Positions 53,958 to 61,480 of a stretch of 61,480 nt of DNA are shown here, one piece after another (position 1 is the first letter of the stretch; each line of letters opens with the position of its first letter). Below the pieces are notes generated by a model that had not been told where the DNA came from, searched no databases, and saw only the letters and a list, made by a program, of their open reading frames with translations. The DNA comes from Streptomyces sp. McG3 (GTDB lineage Bacteria; Actinomycetota; Actinomycetes; Streptomycetales; Streptomycetaceae). Position numbers and translations under genes: made by a program. The stretch spans positions 1 to 61,480 of the forward strand of contig NZ_JAAXYC010000011.1 of assembly GCF_018619185.1 (NCBI RefSeq), given 5' to 3'.

Positions 53958-54635
53958 ATGCAGCTGCGCAGCAGGAAACTCCCCCGGGACGCCGTGCACC
54001 ACCCGGTCTTCGCCCGCTTCTACGCACGGGTGAGCGTGACCGCCGACCTGAAGGGCGGCATCGCCGCGTACCGCGAGGAGCTGCTGTCGGGGCTCTCCGG
54101 CCGGGTCATCGAGATCGGCGCCGGTAACGGGCTGAACTTCGCCCACTATCCCGGCGCCGTCTCGGAGGTCGTGGCGCTGGAGCCGGAACGCTCGCTGCGG
54201 CAGCTCGCCGTCCGCTCCGCTCTGCGCGCGGAGGTGCCGGTGGACGTGGTGCCGGGGGCCGCCGAGGCGCTGCCGGTCAAGAGCGAGGCCTTCGACGGGG
54301 CGGTGGCGTCCCTGGTCCTGTGCACCGTACGGGATCTGCCCCGGGCGCTCGCCGAGATCAGGCGGGTCCTGCGGCCGGGCGGCGAACTGCGGTTCTTCGA
54401 GCACGGGCTGGCACCGGGCCGGGCGCTGGCCACGGCGCAGCGGGTGGCCGACCGGACCCTGTGGCCGCTGCTCTTCGGCGGCTGTCACACGGCCCGGGAC
54501 CCGCTGGCCGCGATCGAGGCGGCGGGCTTCGAGATGGGCACGTACCGCAGGCTGCGGATTCCGGAGACGGGCCTCCAGGCGCCCTCCTCCCCCTGTGTGC
54601 TGGGCGTGGCCCGAAAGCCGTTCACCGAGGACTGA
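53958..54635 (+). CDS. Class I SAM-dependent methyltransferase (type 11)
   Basis: A 225-residue methyltransferase. Motif I VIEIGAGNGLNFAHYPG (about residues 50-66), LRPGGELRFFEHG and the C-terminal RLRIPETG are present, resembling the METTL7-like branch. It is 124 bases after bioD with a candidate promoter of its own. A BioC-like role is conceivable from context only. GGAGG precedes the ATG. Confidence 0.85.
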   Translation: MQLRSRKLPRDAVHHPVFARFYARVSVTADLKGGIAAYREELLSGLSGRVIEIGAGNGLNFAHYPGAVSEVVALEPERSLRQLAVRSALRAEVPVDVVPGAAEALPVKSEAFDGAVASLVLCTVRDLPRALAEIRRVLRPGGELRFFEHGLAPGRALATAQRVADRTLWPLLFGGCHTARDPLAAIEAAGFEMGTYRRLRIPETGLQAPSSPCVLGVARKPFTED

Positions 54636-54665
54636 GAGCCGGGGCACGGGGTGTCCCGCCCGGCC

Positions 54666-55037
54666 TCACACGCTCCACTGCCGCAGCTCGTCGGCGATGG
54701 CGCGCACGTCCGCCTTGCCCTGCTTCACCAGCAGCGCCAGGTCGCGGACCTGCTCGGGCGAGGTGATGACCTTGAGCCCGGAGGCGACGAGGTAGCCGTA
54801 GGCGACGGCCGAGGCGAACATCGCGTTGGAGTGTTCGAGTGCGGGCACGTGCAGGAGCAACTGCAACAGGGCGGCCGCCCGCGCGTGCGGGTCGCTGTAG
54901 ACGGCGCTGCCGAAGATCTCCGCGTCATGCCGTGCGACGGCGGCGACGAGCGCACCCCAGTCGACGACCTGCGGGTCTCCGGGCGTCTTGTGCTCGGCGA
55001 CCATCAGCAACCAGGAGAGGTCGATCCGAAGGTTCAA
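54666..55037 (-). CDS. Doc/Fic-like toxin with degenerate Fic motif
   Basis: A 123-residue protein of the 'fic family toxin component' type common in Streptomyces. Alpha-helical, with HVPALEHSNAMF (residues 63-74) where Doc has the H-F-D/E-N-K-R motif; H63 and N71 remain but the lysine/arginine anchor and the acidic residue are shifted or lost. Phosphotransferase activity is therefore uncertain. It starts with TTG, overlapping the antitoxin stop by four bases (TTGA). Confidence 0.75.
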   Translation of the reverse strand: MNLRIDLSWLLMVAEHKTPGDPQVVDWGALVAAVARHDAEIFGSAVYSDPHARAAALLQLLLHVPALEHSNAMFASAVAYGYLVASGLKVITSPEQVRDLALLVKQGKADVRAIADELRQWSV

Positions 55038-55261
55038 CGGGTGCCTTCGCGCTCCGGGCCGAACTCCTCGGCGAACACCGACTCGTACTGCTTCATGAAG
55101 TCGGCCGCGGCCTCGACGAAGGTGTGTCCCACCTCGCCCGCGTCCTGCTGGACGAGTTCCTCTATGTAGCGGTTCACGCTCATCCCCCTCTGCAGCGCGC
55201 GCTGCCGCGCGGCCTCGGCGGTGGCCTCGTCCACTCGAACGTTCAGCTGAGTCTTGGGCAC
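55034..55261 (-). CDS. RHH-type antitoxin
   Basis: A 75-residue protein. The N-terminal LNVRVDEATAEAARQRALQRG fits a ribbon-helix-helix DNA-binding fold, and the acidic C-terminus (FVEAAADFMKQYESVFAEEFG) would wrap the toxin. It starts with GTG only six bases after a TAGCGT -10 box, so the transcript is probably leaderless. The Doc-like toxin follows with a 4-base overlap. Confidence 0.82.
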   Translation of the reverse strand: MPKTQLNVRVDEATAEAARQRALQRGMSVNRYIEELVQQDAGEVGHTFVEAAADFMKQYESVFAEEFGPEREGTR

Positions 55262-55267
55262 CCCACC

Positions 55268-55297
55268 ACGCTAGCGCGGCCGTGCTAGCACCGGCAA
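55268..55297 (-). promoter_or_regulatory. Leaderless promoter with paired GCTAGC palindromes
   Basis: On the minus strand TTGCCG (55297-55292), an 18-base spacer and TAGCGT (55273-55268) precede the GTG start by six bases. Two 8-bp palindromes, TGCTAGCA (55283-55290) and CGCTAGCG (55269-55276), 14 bases apart, overlap the promoter. They suit cooperative binding by RHH dimers. Confidence 0.65.
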
Positions 55298-55388
55298 GGG
55301 GAGCGCGGGGGCAGGGAGCGCGGGATGCCGCGCCCGGACTGTGGAACGCGATCGACGCCCCGCCGCCGCGGATGGTGGGATGGCCGTC

Positions 55389-55814
55389 ATGAACGATCTT
55401 TCGCTACGGTCCGCGACCCCGGCCGATCTGGACGCGGTCCTCGCCTTCTGGAAAGTGGCCGCCGAGGGCACCAGCATCAGCGACGACGGGGACGGGGTCG
55501 CACGCCTGGTGGAACGCGACCCCGCCGCCTTGATACTCGCGGAGCGGGAGGGGGCGCTGGTGGGCACGGTCATCGTGGGCTTCGACGGCTGGCGCTGCCA
55601 TCTCTACCGGCTCGCGGTCCACCCGGACCAGCGGCGCCGGGGCGTGGGCGGCGCCCTCCTGGCGGCGGCCGAGGAACGGTTCGTCGCCCTGGGCGGGCGG
55701 CGGGCCGACGCCATGGTCCTCGACCGCAACACATCGGCCCACCAGGCCTGGCGCGCGGCGGGCTACGAGCCCCAGCCGCAGTGGAGCCGCTGGGTGAAAC
55801 ACCTGACCGGCTGA
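55389..55814 (+). CDS. GNAT family N-acetyltransferase
   Basis: A 141-residue GNAT. LAVHPDQRRRGVGGALL binds acetyl-CoA; AHQAWRAAGYEP is the usual C-terminal motif. ATG 55389 has GGTGGG nine bases upstream; ATG 55380 would add three residues. It is divergent from the antitoxin/toxin pair. The substrate is unknown. Confidence 0.88.
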   Translation: MNDLSLRSATPADLDAVLAFWKVAAEGTSISDDGDGVARLVERDPAALILAEREGALVGTVIVGFDGWRCHLYRLAVHPDQRRRGVGGALLAAAEERFVALGGRRADAMVLDRNTSAHQAWRAAGYEPQPQWSRWVKHLTG

Positions 55815-55857
55815 GCGGTACGGCGGGTGCGCACAGGCGTACCACCACAACCTCTGC

Positions 55858-55897
55858 CTTCCGGCGCGGTGCGGCGGCTTCCGGCGCGGTGCGGCGG
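55858..55897 (+). repeat. Exact 20-bp tandem duplication upstream of the CorC pair
   Basis: CTTCCGGCGCGGTGCGGCGG is repeated twice without a gap (55858-55877, 55878-55897), with a weaker third match after it. It lies in the 258-base gap before the CorC-like genes. Confidence 0.85.
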
Positions 55898-56072
55898 ACA
55901 TTGACGCGGTGGGCGGGGCGGCGCTGGGCAGACGCCCTACGATGACATGCCCTCCGTCACCCCCTGCCGAAAGGTGTGAACGTCCGCCCATGGGCGAGCC
56001 TCCCCGTAGCCGACACCGCCGACACCGCGCGGTCCCCCCACCCCTGCACGATCATGGGACGGAGGTGAACCG

Positions 56073-57410
56073 ATGATCGAAGTGCTGCTGCTGCTCGTCG
56101 CCCTGCTGCTCTGCGTCGCCTGCGGCGCGTTCGTCGCGGCGGAGTTCTCCCTGACCACGGTGGAGCGCGGCGAGCTCGAACAGGCTGTCGAGCGGGGTGA
56201 CCGGGGCGCCGCGAGCGCGCTCAAGGCGGTCCGGAGCCTCACCTTCCAGCTCTCGGGGGCCCAGCTCGGCATCACCGTCACCAATCTGGTGATCGGCATG
56301 CTCTCGGAACCGTCCATCGCCAAGCTGATCCGCGGCCCCGTAGAGGCGGCGGGGCTGCCTCCCGCCGCCGCGTCCACCCTGGCGCTCGTGCTCGGCACGG
56401 CGCTGTCCACGGTGGTTCTGATGGTGGTCGGCGAACTGGTCCCGAAGAACTGGGCGATCTCCTCCCCGCTCGCCGTGGCCAAGGCGGTGGCCACACCGCA
56501 ACGCGTGTTCACCGCGCTGTTCCGCCCCTTCATCAGCCACCTCAACAACACGGCCAACCGGATCGTGCGCCGCTCCGGTCTGGAACCTACCGAGGAGCTG
56601 GCCTCCGCCCGCAGTCCGCAGGAGCTGGTGGCGCTGGCCCGGCACTCCGCGAAGGCGGGTGCGCTGGAGGCGGACACGGCCGAACTGTTCGTCCGCACGC
56701 TGAACCTCTCGGAGCTGACGGCGGAGAACGTGATGACGCCGCGGGTGCAGGTGACCGCGCTGGAGCTGCGCGCGACGGCCGAGGACGTCGCCAACGCCAC
56801 CCGGGCGACCGGTCTGTCCCGTTTCCCCGTCTACCGGGGCAGCCTGGACACCGTGGTCGGCGTGGCCCACATCAAGGACGTGCTGGCGATCCCCGCCGAC
56901 CGGCGGCCCCACACCCGGATCTCGGAACTGCTGCGCGAACCCCTGCTCGTACCGGAGACGCTCACCGTGGACCGGCTGCTGGACCGGTTGTCCGGACGGC
57001 TCGCCATGGCCGTGGTGATCGACGAGTACGGCGGGACGGCCGGAGTCGCGACACTGGAGGACATCGTGGAGGAAGTCGTCGGCGAGGTCCGGGACGAGCA
57101 CGATCCGCACGAGACGCCGGACCTCGCCGCCGCCGGTGAGGACGCCGACGGGCGGACCCTGTGGTCGGCCGACGGGGCGGCGCGCACCGACCAGCTCCGC
57201 AGGATCGGTCTGCGGGTGCCGGACGGGCCCTACGAGACCCTCGCGGGGCTGATCGCCGCCGAGATCGGACGGATCCCGACGGTGGACGACAGCGTCGAGC
57301 TGGCGGGATGGCGGATCGACGTGGTCGACGCCTCGGGCCGCCGTGCCGCGCGGGCCCTGCTGCACGCCCCGCTGCCGGGGTCCGACGACGGGACGGAGGA
57401 CGAGCGGTGA
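56073..57410 (+). CDS. CorC/HlyC (CNNM-type) transporter with DUF21 and CBS domains
   Basis: A 445-residue membrane protein: N-terminal DUF21 with about four helices (residues 1-180; the GAQLGITVTNLVIGM and GELVPKNWAI motifs), a CBS pair (about 210-335) with SRFPVYRG, and a CorC_HlyC domain at the end. Family members handle Mg2+ or Co2+ homeostasis. GGAGG is seven bases before the ATG. The next gene overlaps by four bases (GTGA). Confidence 0.93.
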   Translation: MIEVLLLLVALLLCVACGAFVAAEFSLTTVERGELEQAVERGDRGAASALKAVRSLTFQLSGAQLGITVTNLVIGMLSEPSIAKLIRGPVEAAGLPPAAASTLALVLGTALSTVVLMVVGELVPKNWAISSPLAVAKAVATPQRVFTALFRPFISHLNNTANRIVRRSGLEPTEELASARSPQELVALARHSAKAGALEADTAELFVRTLNLSELTAENVMTPRVQVTALELRATAEDVANATRATGLSRFPVYRGSLDTVVGVAHIKDVLAIPADRRPHTRISELLREPLLVPETLTVDRLLDRLSGRLAMAVVIDEYGGTAGVATLEDIVEEVVGEVRDEHDPHETPDLAAAGEDADGRTLWSADGAARTDQLRRIGLRVPDGPYETLAGLIAAEIGRIPTVDDSVELAGWRIDVVDASGRRAARALLHAPLPGSDDGTEDER

Positions 57411-58426
57411 TCGTTCTCCAGCTCTTCATCGGCCTGCTGACCCTGGTGGCCAACGCCTTCTTCGTGGGCGCCGAGTTCGCGCTGATCTCCGTACGCCGCA
57501 GTCAGATCGAACCGGAGGCCGAGGCCGGGAACCGGCGGGCCCGCAGTGTCATCTGGGGCCTGGAACACGTCTCCGCGCTGCTCGCCGCCGCCCAGCTCGG
57601 CATCACGCTCTGCACCCTGGTGCTGGGCATCGTCGCCGAACCGGCCATCGCGCATCTGCTGGAGCCGGCCTTCGACGCGGTGGGGGTCCCGCACGGGCTG
57701 GTCCACCCGCTGTCGTTCGTCATCGCGCTGGGCGTGGCCACCTATCTGCACATGCTCCTGGGCGAGATGGTGCCGAAGAACATCGCCCTGGCCGAACCGG
57801 CGCGGAGCGCCCTGCTGCTGGGCCCCCCGCTGGTCGCGATGGCACGCGCCCTGCGGCCGGTGATCTTCGCGATCAACGCGTTCGCCAACACCCTGCTCAA
57901 GCTTTTGCGGGTGGAGACGAAGGACGAGGTCTCCGCGACGTTCTCGGACGACGGACTGGCCCGGCTGGTCCAGGACGCCGGGGACGCCGGGCTGGTCGAC
58001 GACCGCTCCGCGCAACGCCTCCACCACGCCCTGGAGCTGGGCCGACGGCCGGTACGGGACGTGGTCATGCCCGTCGACCGGGTGCTGTACGCCAGGGTCG
58101 GCACCACTCCGGAGGAGCTGGAGCGGCTCTCGTCCGAGTCCGGGTTCTCCCGCTTCCCGGTGATGGACAGCGAGCAGCGCATCCTCGGCTACCTCCATGT
58201 GAAGGACGCCCTGGACGCGACGCCCCGGGACGTCCCCTTCCCGGTGACGGCTATGCGGCCGATCGCCCGCGTACGGGCGGCGACCCCGTTGGACGACGTG
58301 CTCACCGCCCTGCGGCGCAGCCGGACCCATCTGGCGGCCGTTCTCGACGAGGACGACCGGCTGGCCGGCATGGTCACGATGGAGGACGTGCTCCGCGAGC
58401 TCGTCGGACGGCCGGGGTCCCGCTGA
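57407..58426 (+). CDS. CorC/HlyC (CNNM-type) transporter, short form
   Basis: A 339-residue paralogue of the preceding gene, with DUF21 (residues 1-180, GEMVPKNIALAEP) and a CBS pair (about 200-330) but no CorC_HlyC domain. GTG 57407 has GGAGGA six bases upstream. The two probably form a heteromeric transporter. Confidence 0.92.
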   Translation: MIVLQLFIGLLTLVANAFFVGAEFALISVRRSQIEPEAEAGNRRARSVIWGLEHVSALLAAAQLGITLCTLVLGIVAEPAIAHLLEPAFDAVGVPHGLVHPLSFVIALGVATYLHMLLGEMVPKNIALAEPARSALLLGPPLVAMARALRPVIFAINAFANTLLKLLRVETKDEVSATFSDDGLARLVQDAGDAGLVDDRSAQRLHHALELGRRPVRDVVMPVDRVLYARVGTTPEELERLSSESGFSRFPVMDSEQRILGYLHVKDALDATPRDVPFPVTAMRPIARVRAATPLDDVLTALRRSRTHLAAVLDEDDRLAGMVTMEDVLRELVGRPGSR

Positions 58427-58469
58427 CCTGCTGGCCTCCCGGCCTACCGACCGGTACGCTCATCTGGCC

Positions 58470-59339
58470 ATGGAATTGAATGCTTCCTACACCAGTCTCG
58501 TCGCGGTCGGCGACTCGTTCACCGAGGGCATGTCGGACCTGCTCCCCGGCGGCACCTACCGGGGCTGGGCCGACGTCCTCGCCGCCCGGCTCGCGGTCCG
58601 GTCCCCCGGTTTCCGGTACGCCAATCTCGCCGTACGCGGGAAGCTCATCGGCCAGATCGTCGACGAGCAGGTGGAGGCGGCGGCCTCGCTCCGGGCCGAT
58701 GTGGTCACCCTCGTCGGCGGGCTCAACGACACGCTGCGCCCGAAGTGCGACATGGGGATGGTCAGGGGGCGGCTCGAAGAGGCCGTGGAGCGTCTCGCAC
58801 CGACCTGCGAACAGCTGGTGCTGATGCGCAGCCCCGGGCGGAGCGGGCCGGTGTTCGACCGGTTCCGTCCCCGGGTGGAGGCGCTGTTCGCCCTGATCGA
58901 CGATCTGGCCGGGCAGCACGGCGCCGCGGTGGTGGATCTCTACTCCGCGCCCTCGATCGCCGATCCCCGGATGTGGGACGTCGACCGGCTCCATCTCGCC
59001 ACCGAAGGCCACCGCCGCGTCGCCGAGGCCGTCTGGCAGACCCTGGGGCTGCCGGCCGAACTGGACTGGCGTGCGCGGATGCCCGCGACCGCGCCGCCGC
59101 GCTGGGCGGCCCGGCGAACGGAGGACATCCGTTTCGCCCGTCAGCACCTGGCTCCCTGGATCGCCCGGCGGCTCACCGGCCGCTCCTCCGGCGACGGCCG
59201 CTCGGGCGCCCAGTTCGACGCCACGACCGGCCGGGCCTTCTGGATCACGCCGGCGGACGCGGAGAACCCGGGCCCGGTGACGGGTTGGCGCCGTGCGGTC
59301 TCCCCCGACACCACGGCGGGTGTCACGGAGACCGACTGA
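58470..59339 (+). CDS. SGNH/GDSL family hydrolase
   Basis: A 289-residue esterase-like protein. Block I VAVGDSFTEG (S16 nucleophile), the GGLNDTL block III and DRLHLATEGH block V (Asp-x-x-His) are present. No signal peptide, so it is probably cytoplasmic. A TACGCT box ends nine bases before the ATG, so the leader is very short or absent. The substrate is unknown. Confidence 0.88.
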   Translation: MELNASYTSLVAVGDSFTEGMSDLLPGGTYRGWADVLAARLAVRSPGFRYANLAVRGKLIGQIVDEQVEAAASLRADVVTLVGGLNDTLRPKCDMGMVRGRLEEAVERLAPTCEQLVLMRSPGRSGPVFDRFRPRVEALFALIDDLAGQHGAAVVDLYSAPSIADPRMWDVDRLHLATEGHRRVAEAVWQTLGLPAELDWRARMPATAPPRWAARRTEDIRFARQHLAPWIARRLTGRSSGDGRSGAQFDATTGRAFWITPADAENPGPVTGWRRAVSPDTTAGVTETD

Positions 59340-59424
59340 ACCGGTCGCCCGGGCAGGCGCCTCCTCCGCCCCTTCGTAGCAAGCCACAAACCGGGGCGCG
59401 TCGCTGGCCTGCACAAACCGCCAG

Positions 59425-59430
59425 TAGAAT
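59425..59430 (+). promoter_or_regulatory. -10 box of a probably leaderless purB transcript
   Basis: TAGAAT lies eight bases before the GTG start of purB, and no ribosome site precedes the start. A -35 match is weak. Confidence 0.5.
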
Positions 59431-59438
59431 CTGTCTAC

Positions 59439-60881
59439 GTGACTGCTGTGTCTGCGAAGCCTCGCATCCCCAATGTCCTGGCCGGCCGCTACGCCTCCGC
59501 GGAGCTCGCCGTCCTCTGGTCCCCCGAGCAGAAGGTGAAGCTGGAGCGTCAGCTGTGGCTGGCGGTGCTGCGCGCTCAGAAGGACCTCGGGATCGAGGTG
59601 CCCGATGCGGCGCTGTCCGATTACGAGCGTGTGCTGGACCAGGTGGACCTGGCCTCGATCGCCGAGCGCGAGAAGATCACCCGGCATGACGTGAAGGCCC
59701 GGATCGAGGAGTTCAACGCCCTCGCCGGTCATGAGCAGGTCCACAAGGGCATGACCTCCCGGGACCTGACGGAGAACGTCGAGCAGCTCCAGATCCGCCT
59801 TTCGCTGGAACTGATGCGCGACCGCACCGTGGCCGTACTGGCCCGGCTCGGCAAGCTCGCGGCGGAGTACCGCGAGCTCGTCATCGCCGGACGCTCGCAC
59901 AACGTAGCCGCGCAGGCGACGACGCTGGGCAAGCGCTTCGCTACCGCGGCCGACGAGATGCTGGTCGCCCACGGCCGCCTGGAGGACCTCCTCTCCCGCT
60001 ACCCGCTGCGCGGGATCAAGGGCCCGGTCGGCACGGCGCAGGACATGCTGGACCTGCTCGGCGGCGACGCGGGCAAGCTGGCCGACCTGGAACAGCGCAT
60101 CGCCGGGCACCTCGGCTTCGCCGAGGCGTTCACCTCGGTCGGTCAGGTCTACCCCCGATCGCTCGACTACGACGTGGTCACCGCTCTGGTGCAGCTCGCC
60201 GCGGCGCCCTCCTCGGTGGCGAAGACGATCCGCCTGATGGCCGGCCACGAGCTGGTGACCGAGGGCTTCAAGCCCGGCCAGGTCGGCTCGTCCGCGATGC
60301 CGCACAAGATGAACACGCGCTCCTGCGAGCGGGTGAACGGTCTGATGGTGATCCTGCGCGGCTACGCCTCGATGACCGGCGAGCTGGCGGGCGACCAATG
60401 GAACGAGGGCGACGTGTCCTGTTCCGTGGTCCGCCGGGTGGCGCTCCCGGACGCGTTCTTCGCGTTCGACGGCCTCCTGGAGACCTTCCTGACGGTGTTG
60501 GACGAGTTCGGCGCGTTCCCCGCCGTCGTGGCGCGCGAGCTGGACCGCTACCTTCCGTTCCTGGCCACCACCAAGGTCCTGATGGGCGCCGTACGGGCCG
60601 GAGTGGGCCGCGAGGTGGCGCACGAGGCGATCAAGGAGCACGCGGTCGCCTCCGCCCTCGCGATGCGGGAGCAGGGCGCCGAGCGCAACGAGCTGCTCGA
60701 CAAGCTCGCCGCGGACGAGCGGATTCCGCTGGACCGCGCGCAGCTGGACGAGCTGATGGCCGACAAGCTCTCGTTCACGGGTGCCGCCGGCGACCAGGTT
60801 TCGTCGCTGGTCGCCCGGATCGAGAAGATCACCGAGCAGCACCCCGAGGCCGCGAAGTACACCCCCGGCTCGATCCTCTGA
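59439..60881 (+). CDS. purB: Adenylosuccinate lyase
   Basis: A 480-residue fumarase/aspartase superfamily enzyme acting twice in purine synthesis (SAICAR and adenylosuccinate cleavage). The signature GSSAMPHKMN is at 283-292, and MTSRDLTENVEQ and AGRSHNVAAQAT match the other conserved regions. The start is GTG with no Shine-Dalgarno sequence; a leaderless transcript is likely. Confidence 0.97.
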   Translation: MTAVSAKPRIPNVLAGRYASAELAVLWSPEQKVKLERQLWLAVLRAQKDLGIEVPDAALSDYERVLDQVDLASIAEREKITRHDVKARIEEFNALAGHEQVHKGMTSRDLTENVEQLQIRLSLELMRDRTVAVLARLGKLAAEYRELVIAGRSHNVAAQATTLGKRFATAADEMLVAHGRLEDLLSRYPLRGIKGPVGTAQDMLDLLGGDAGKLADLEQRIAGHLGFAEAFTSVGQVYPRSLDYDVVTALVQLAAAPSSVAKTIRLMAGHELVTEGFKPGQVGSSAMPHKMNTRSCERVNGLMVILRGYASMTGELAGDQWNEGDVSCSVVRRVALPDAFFAFDGLLETFLTVLDEFGAFPAVVARELDRYLPFLATTKVLMGAVRAGVGREVAHEAIKEHAVASALAMREQGAERNELLDKLAADERIPLDRAQLDELMADKLSFTGAAGDQVSSLVARIEKITEQHPEAAKYTPGSIL

Positions 60882-60900
60882 CCGGCACCGCCCTCACCGC

Positions 60901-61460
60901 ATGACCCCCGAAGAGCTGAGCGCCGCCCGTGACCGCATCGTTCCCGATGTGGCCGCGGGCGGTCTGCGCGTGCTCTTCTGCGGCATCAACCCGAGCCTGA
61001 CGACCGCGGTGACGGGCCACCATTTCGCTCACCCCGGGAACCGGTTCTGGCCGGTCCTGCACCGCTCGGGTTTCACGCCACGGCAACTGCGTCCGTCGGA
61101 GCAGGCCGAGTTGCTCGGTCTCGGACTCGGCATCACCAACGTGGTGGCGCGGGCCACGGCCCGGGCCGACGAGCTCGGCGCGGACGAGTTCCGGGAGGGC
61201 GGGGCCGCTCTGACGGCGAAGGTCGAACTGCTCGCGCCCCAGTGGCTCGCGGTGGTCGGCATCACCGCCTACCGCACGGCCTTCGCGGAGCCCCGGGCCC
61301 GGATCGGCCCCCAGGACCGCACGGTCGGCGGCGCCCGCGTGTGGGCTCTGCCCAACCCCAGCGGCCTCAACGCCCACTGGACCGTGCAGACCATGGCCGA
61401 GGAGTACGCCCGCCTCCGGGACGCCGTCCTCACCCGGCCCCCGACCGACCGTCCTGCCCC
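60901..61460 (+). CDS. mug: G/U mismatch-specific DNA glycosylase (Mug), 3' truncated
   Basis: About 186 genomic codons from ATG 60901. LFCGINPSLT, HPGNRFWPVL and the C-terminal ALPNPSGLNAHW match Mug/TDG glycosylases, which remove uracil or thymine mispaired with guanine. No stop codon is reached: the frame stays open to 61480 only because it reads into adapter sequence (artifact residues LLYTS). A few C-terminal residues are probably missing. It starts 19 bases after purB. Confidence 0.88.
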
Positions 61461-61480
61461 CTGTCTCTTATACACCTCTC
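61461..61480. other. Nextera mosaic-end adapter remnant (not genomic)
   Basis: CTGTCTCTTATACACCTCTC matches the 19-bp Tn5/Nextera mosaic end with one mismatch (C at 61476 for A), plus one following C as in the i7-side adapter. It marks the edge of an assembly contig. Confidence 0.92.

Noticed and set aside
55985..56040. Possible M-box magnesium riboswitch before the CorC genes
   Set aside because: Only a short GAGCCTCC-like stretch is similar. The other conserved M-box blocks are absent.
58374..60842. 822-residue open frame on the minus strand
   Set aside because: Antisense to the SGNH gene and purB. Composition and lack of motifs mark it as a shadow of high-GC coding DNA.
61269..61475. Minus-strand frame beginning MYKRQ
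   Set aside because: The MYKRQ start comes from adapter sequence, and the rest is antisense to mug.

Overview
This window is chromosomal DNA of a Streptomyces-like actinomycete. The evidence is very high GC with third-position G/C bias, frequent GTG starts, WhiJ-type HTH/DUF397/ATPase genes, a MurT/GatD pair, a DUF3516 helicase and a urease cluster without ureE. No rRNA, tRNA, CRISPR array, IS element or prophage was seen. The last 20 bases (61461-61480) match a Nextera transposon mosaic end with one mismatch, so the window is probably a whole assembly contig whose right edge carries untrimmed adapter. The final gene (mug) is cut there, and the first gene (MarR) may lack its true start.

Layout. 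1-9 kb: MarR regulator, large FAD/Fe-S oxidoreductase, a Tat-exported GH109-like Gfo/Idh/MocA protein, and a strongly asymmetric heterodimeric ABC exporter. 9-18 kb: membrane-fused spermidine-synthase-like protein, NDH-2, ATP-dependent DNA ligase, membrane metal-dependent hydrolase, DEAD-box helicase, TesB thioesterase. 18-28 kb: DUF6011 protein, GH15 enzyme, DUF389/DUF2252/ClC run, GNAT, glutathione peroxidase, acyl-CoA dehydrogenase divergent from a TetR regulator, peptide deformylase. 28-36 kb: murT-gatD (peptidoglycan amidation), pfkA, a CtaG-like cytochrome oxidase assembly protein, a 52-residue membrane peptide, PlsC-like acyltransferase, an epimerase and a secreted peptidase.

36-47 kb: urease operon ureABCFGD on the minus strand, a TetR regulator divergent from a membrane protein with two matching operators, an orphan Phd/YefM antitoxin divergent from a ClpP paralogue that lost its catalytic His, a c-di-AMP (ydaO) riboswitch ahead of a secreted NlpC/P60 hydrolase, and a LysE/LysR divergent pair. 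47-54 kb: HATPase/XRE/DUF397 module (the XRE gene has a TTA codon), then bioF divergent from bioBAD, where BioB has a Cys/Gly/His-rich tail, followed by a methyltransferase. 54.6-61 kb: an RHH antitoxin/degenerate Doc-like toxin pair, GNAT, two CorC/HlyC-type proteins, SGNH hydrolase, purB and truncated mug.

Most of the window is ordinary core metabolism. The most unusual parts are the antitoxin/pseudo-ClpP divergon, the degenerate Doc-like toxin pair with apparent leaderless control, the HATPase/XRE/DUF397 module, the BioB tail, and several long perfect hairpins between convergent genes. I see no clear evidence of a wholly new system; the antitoxin/pseudo-ClpP locus is the best candidate.
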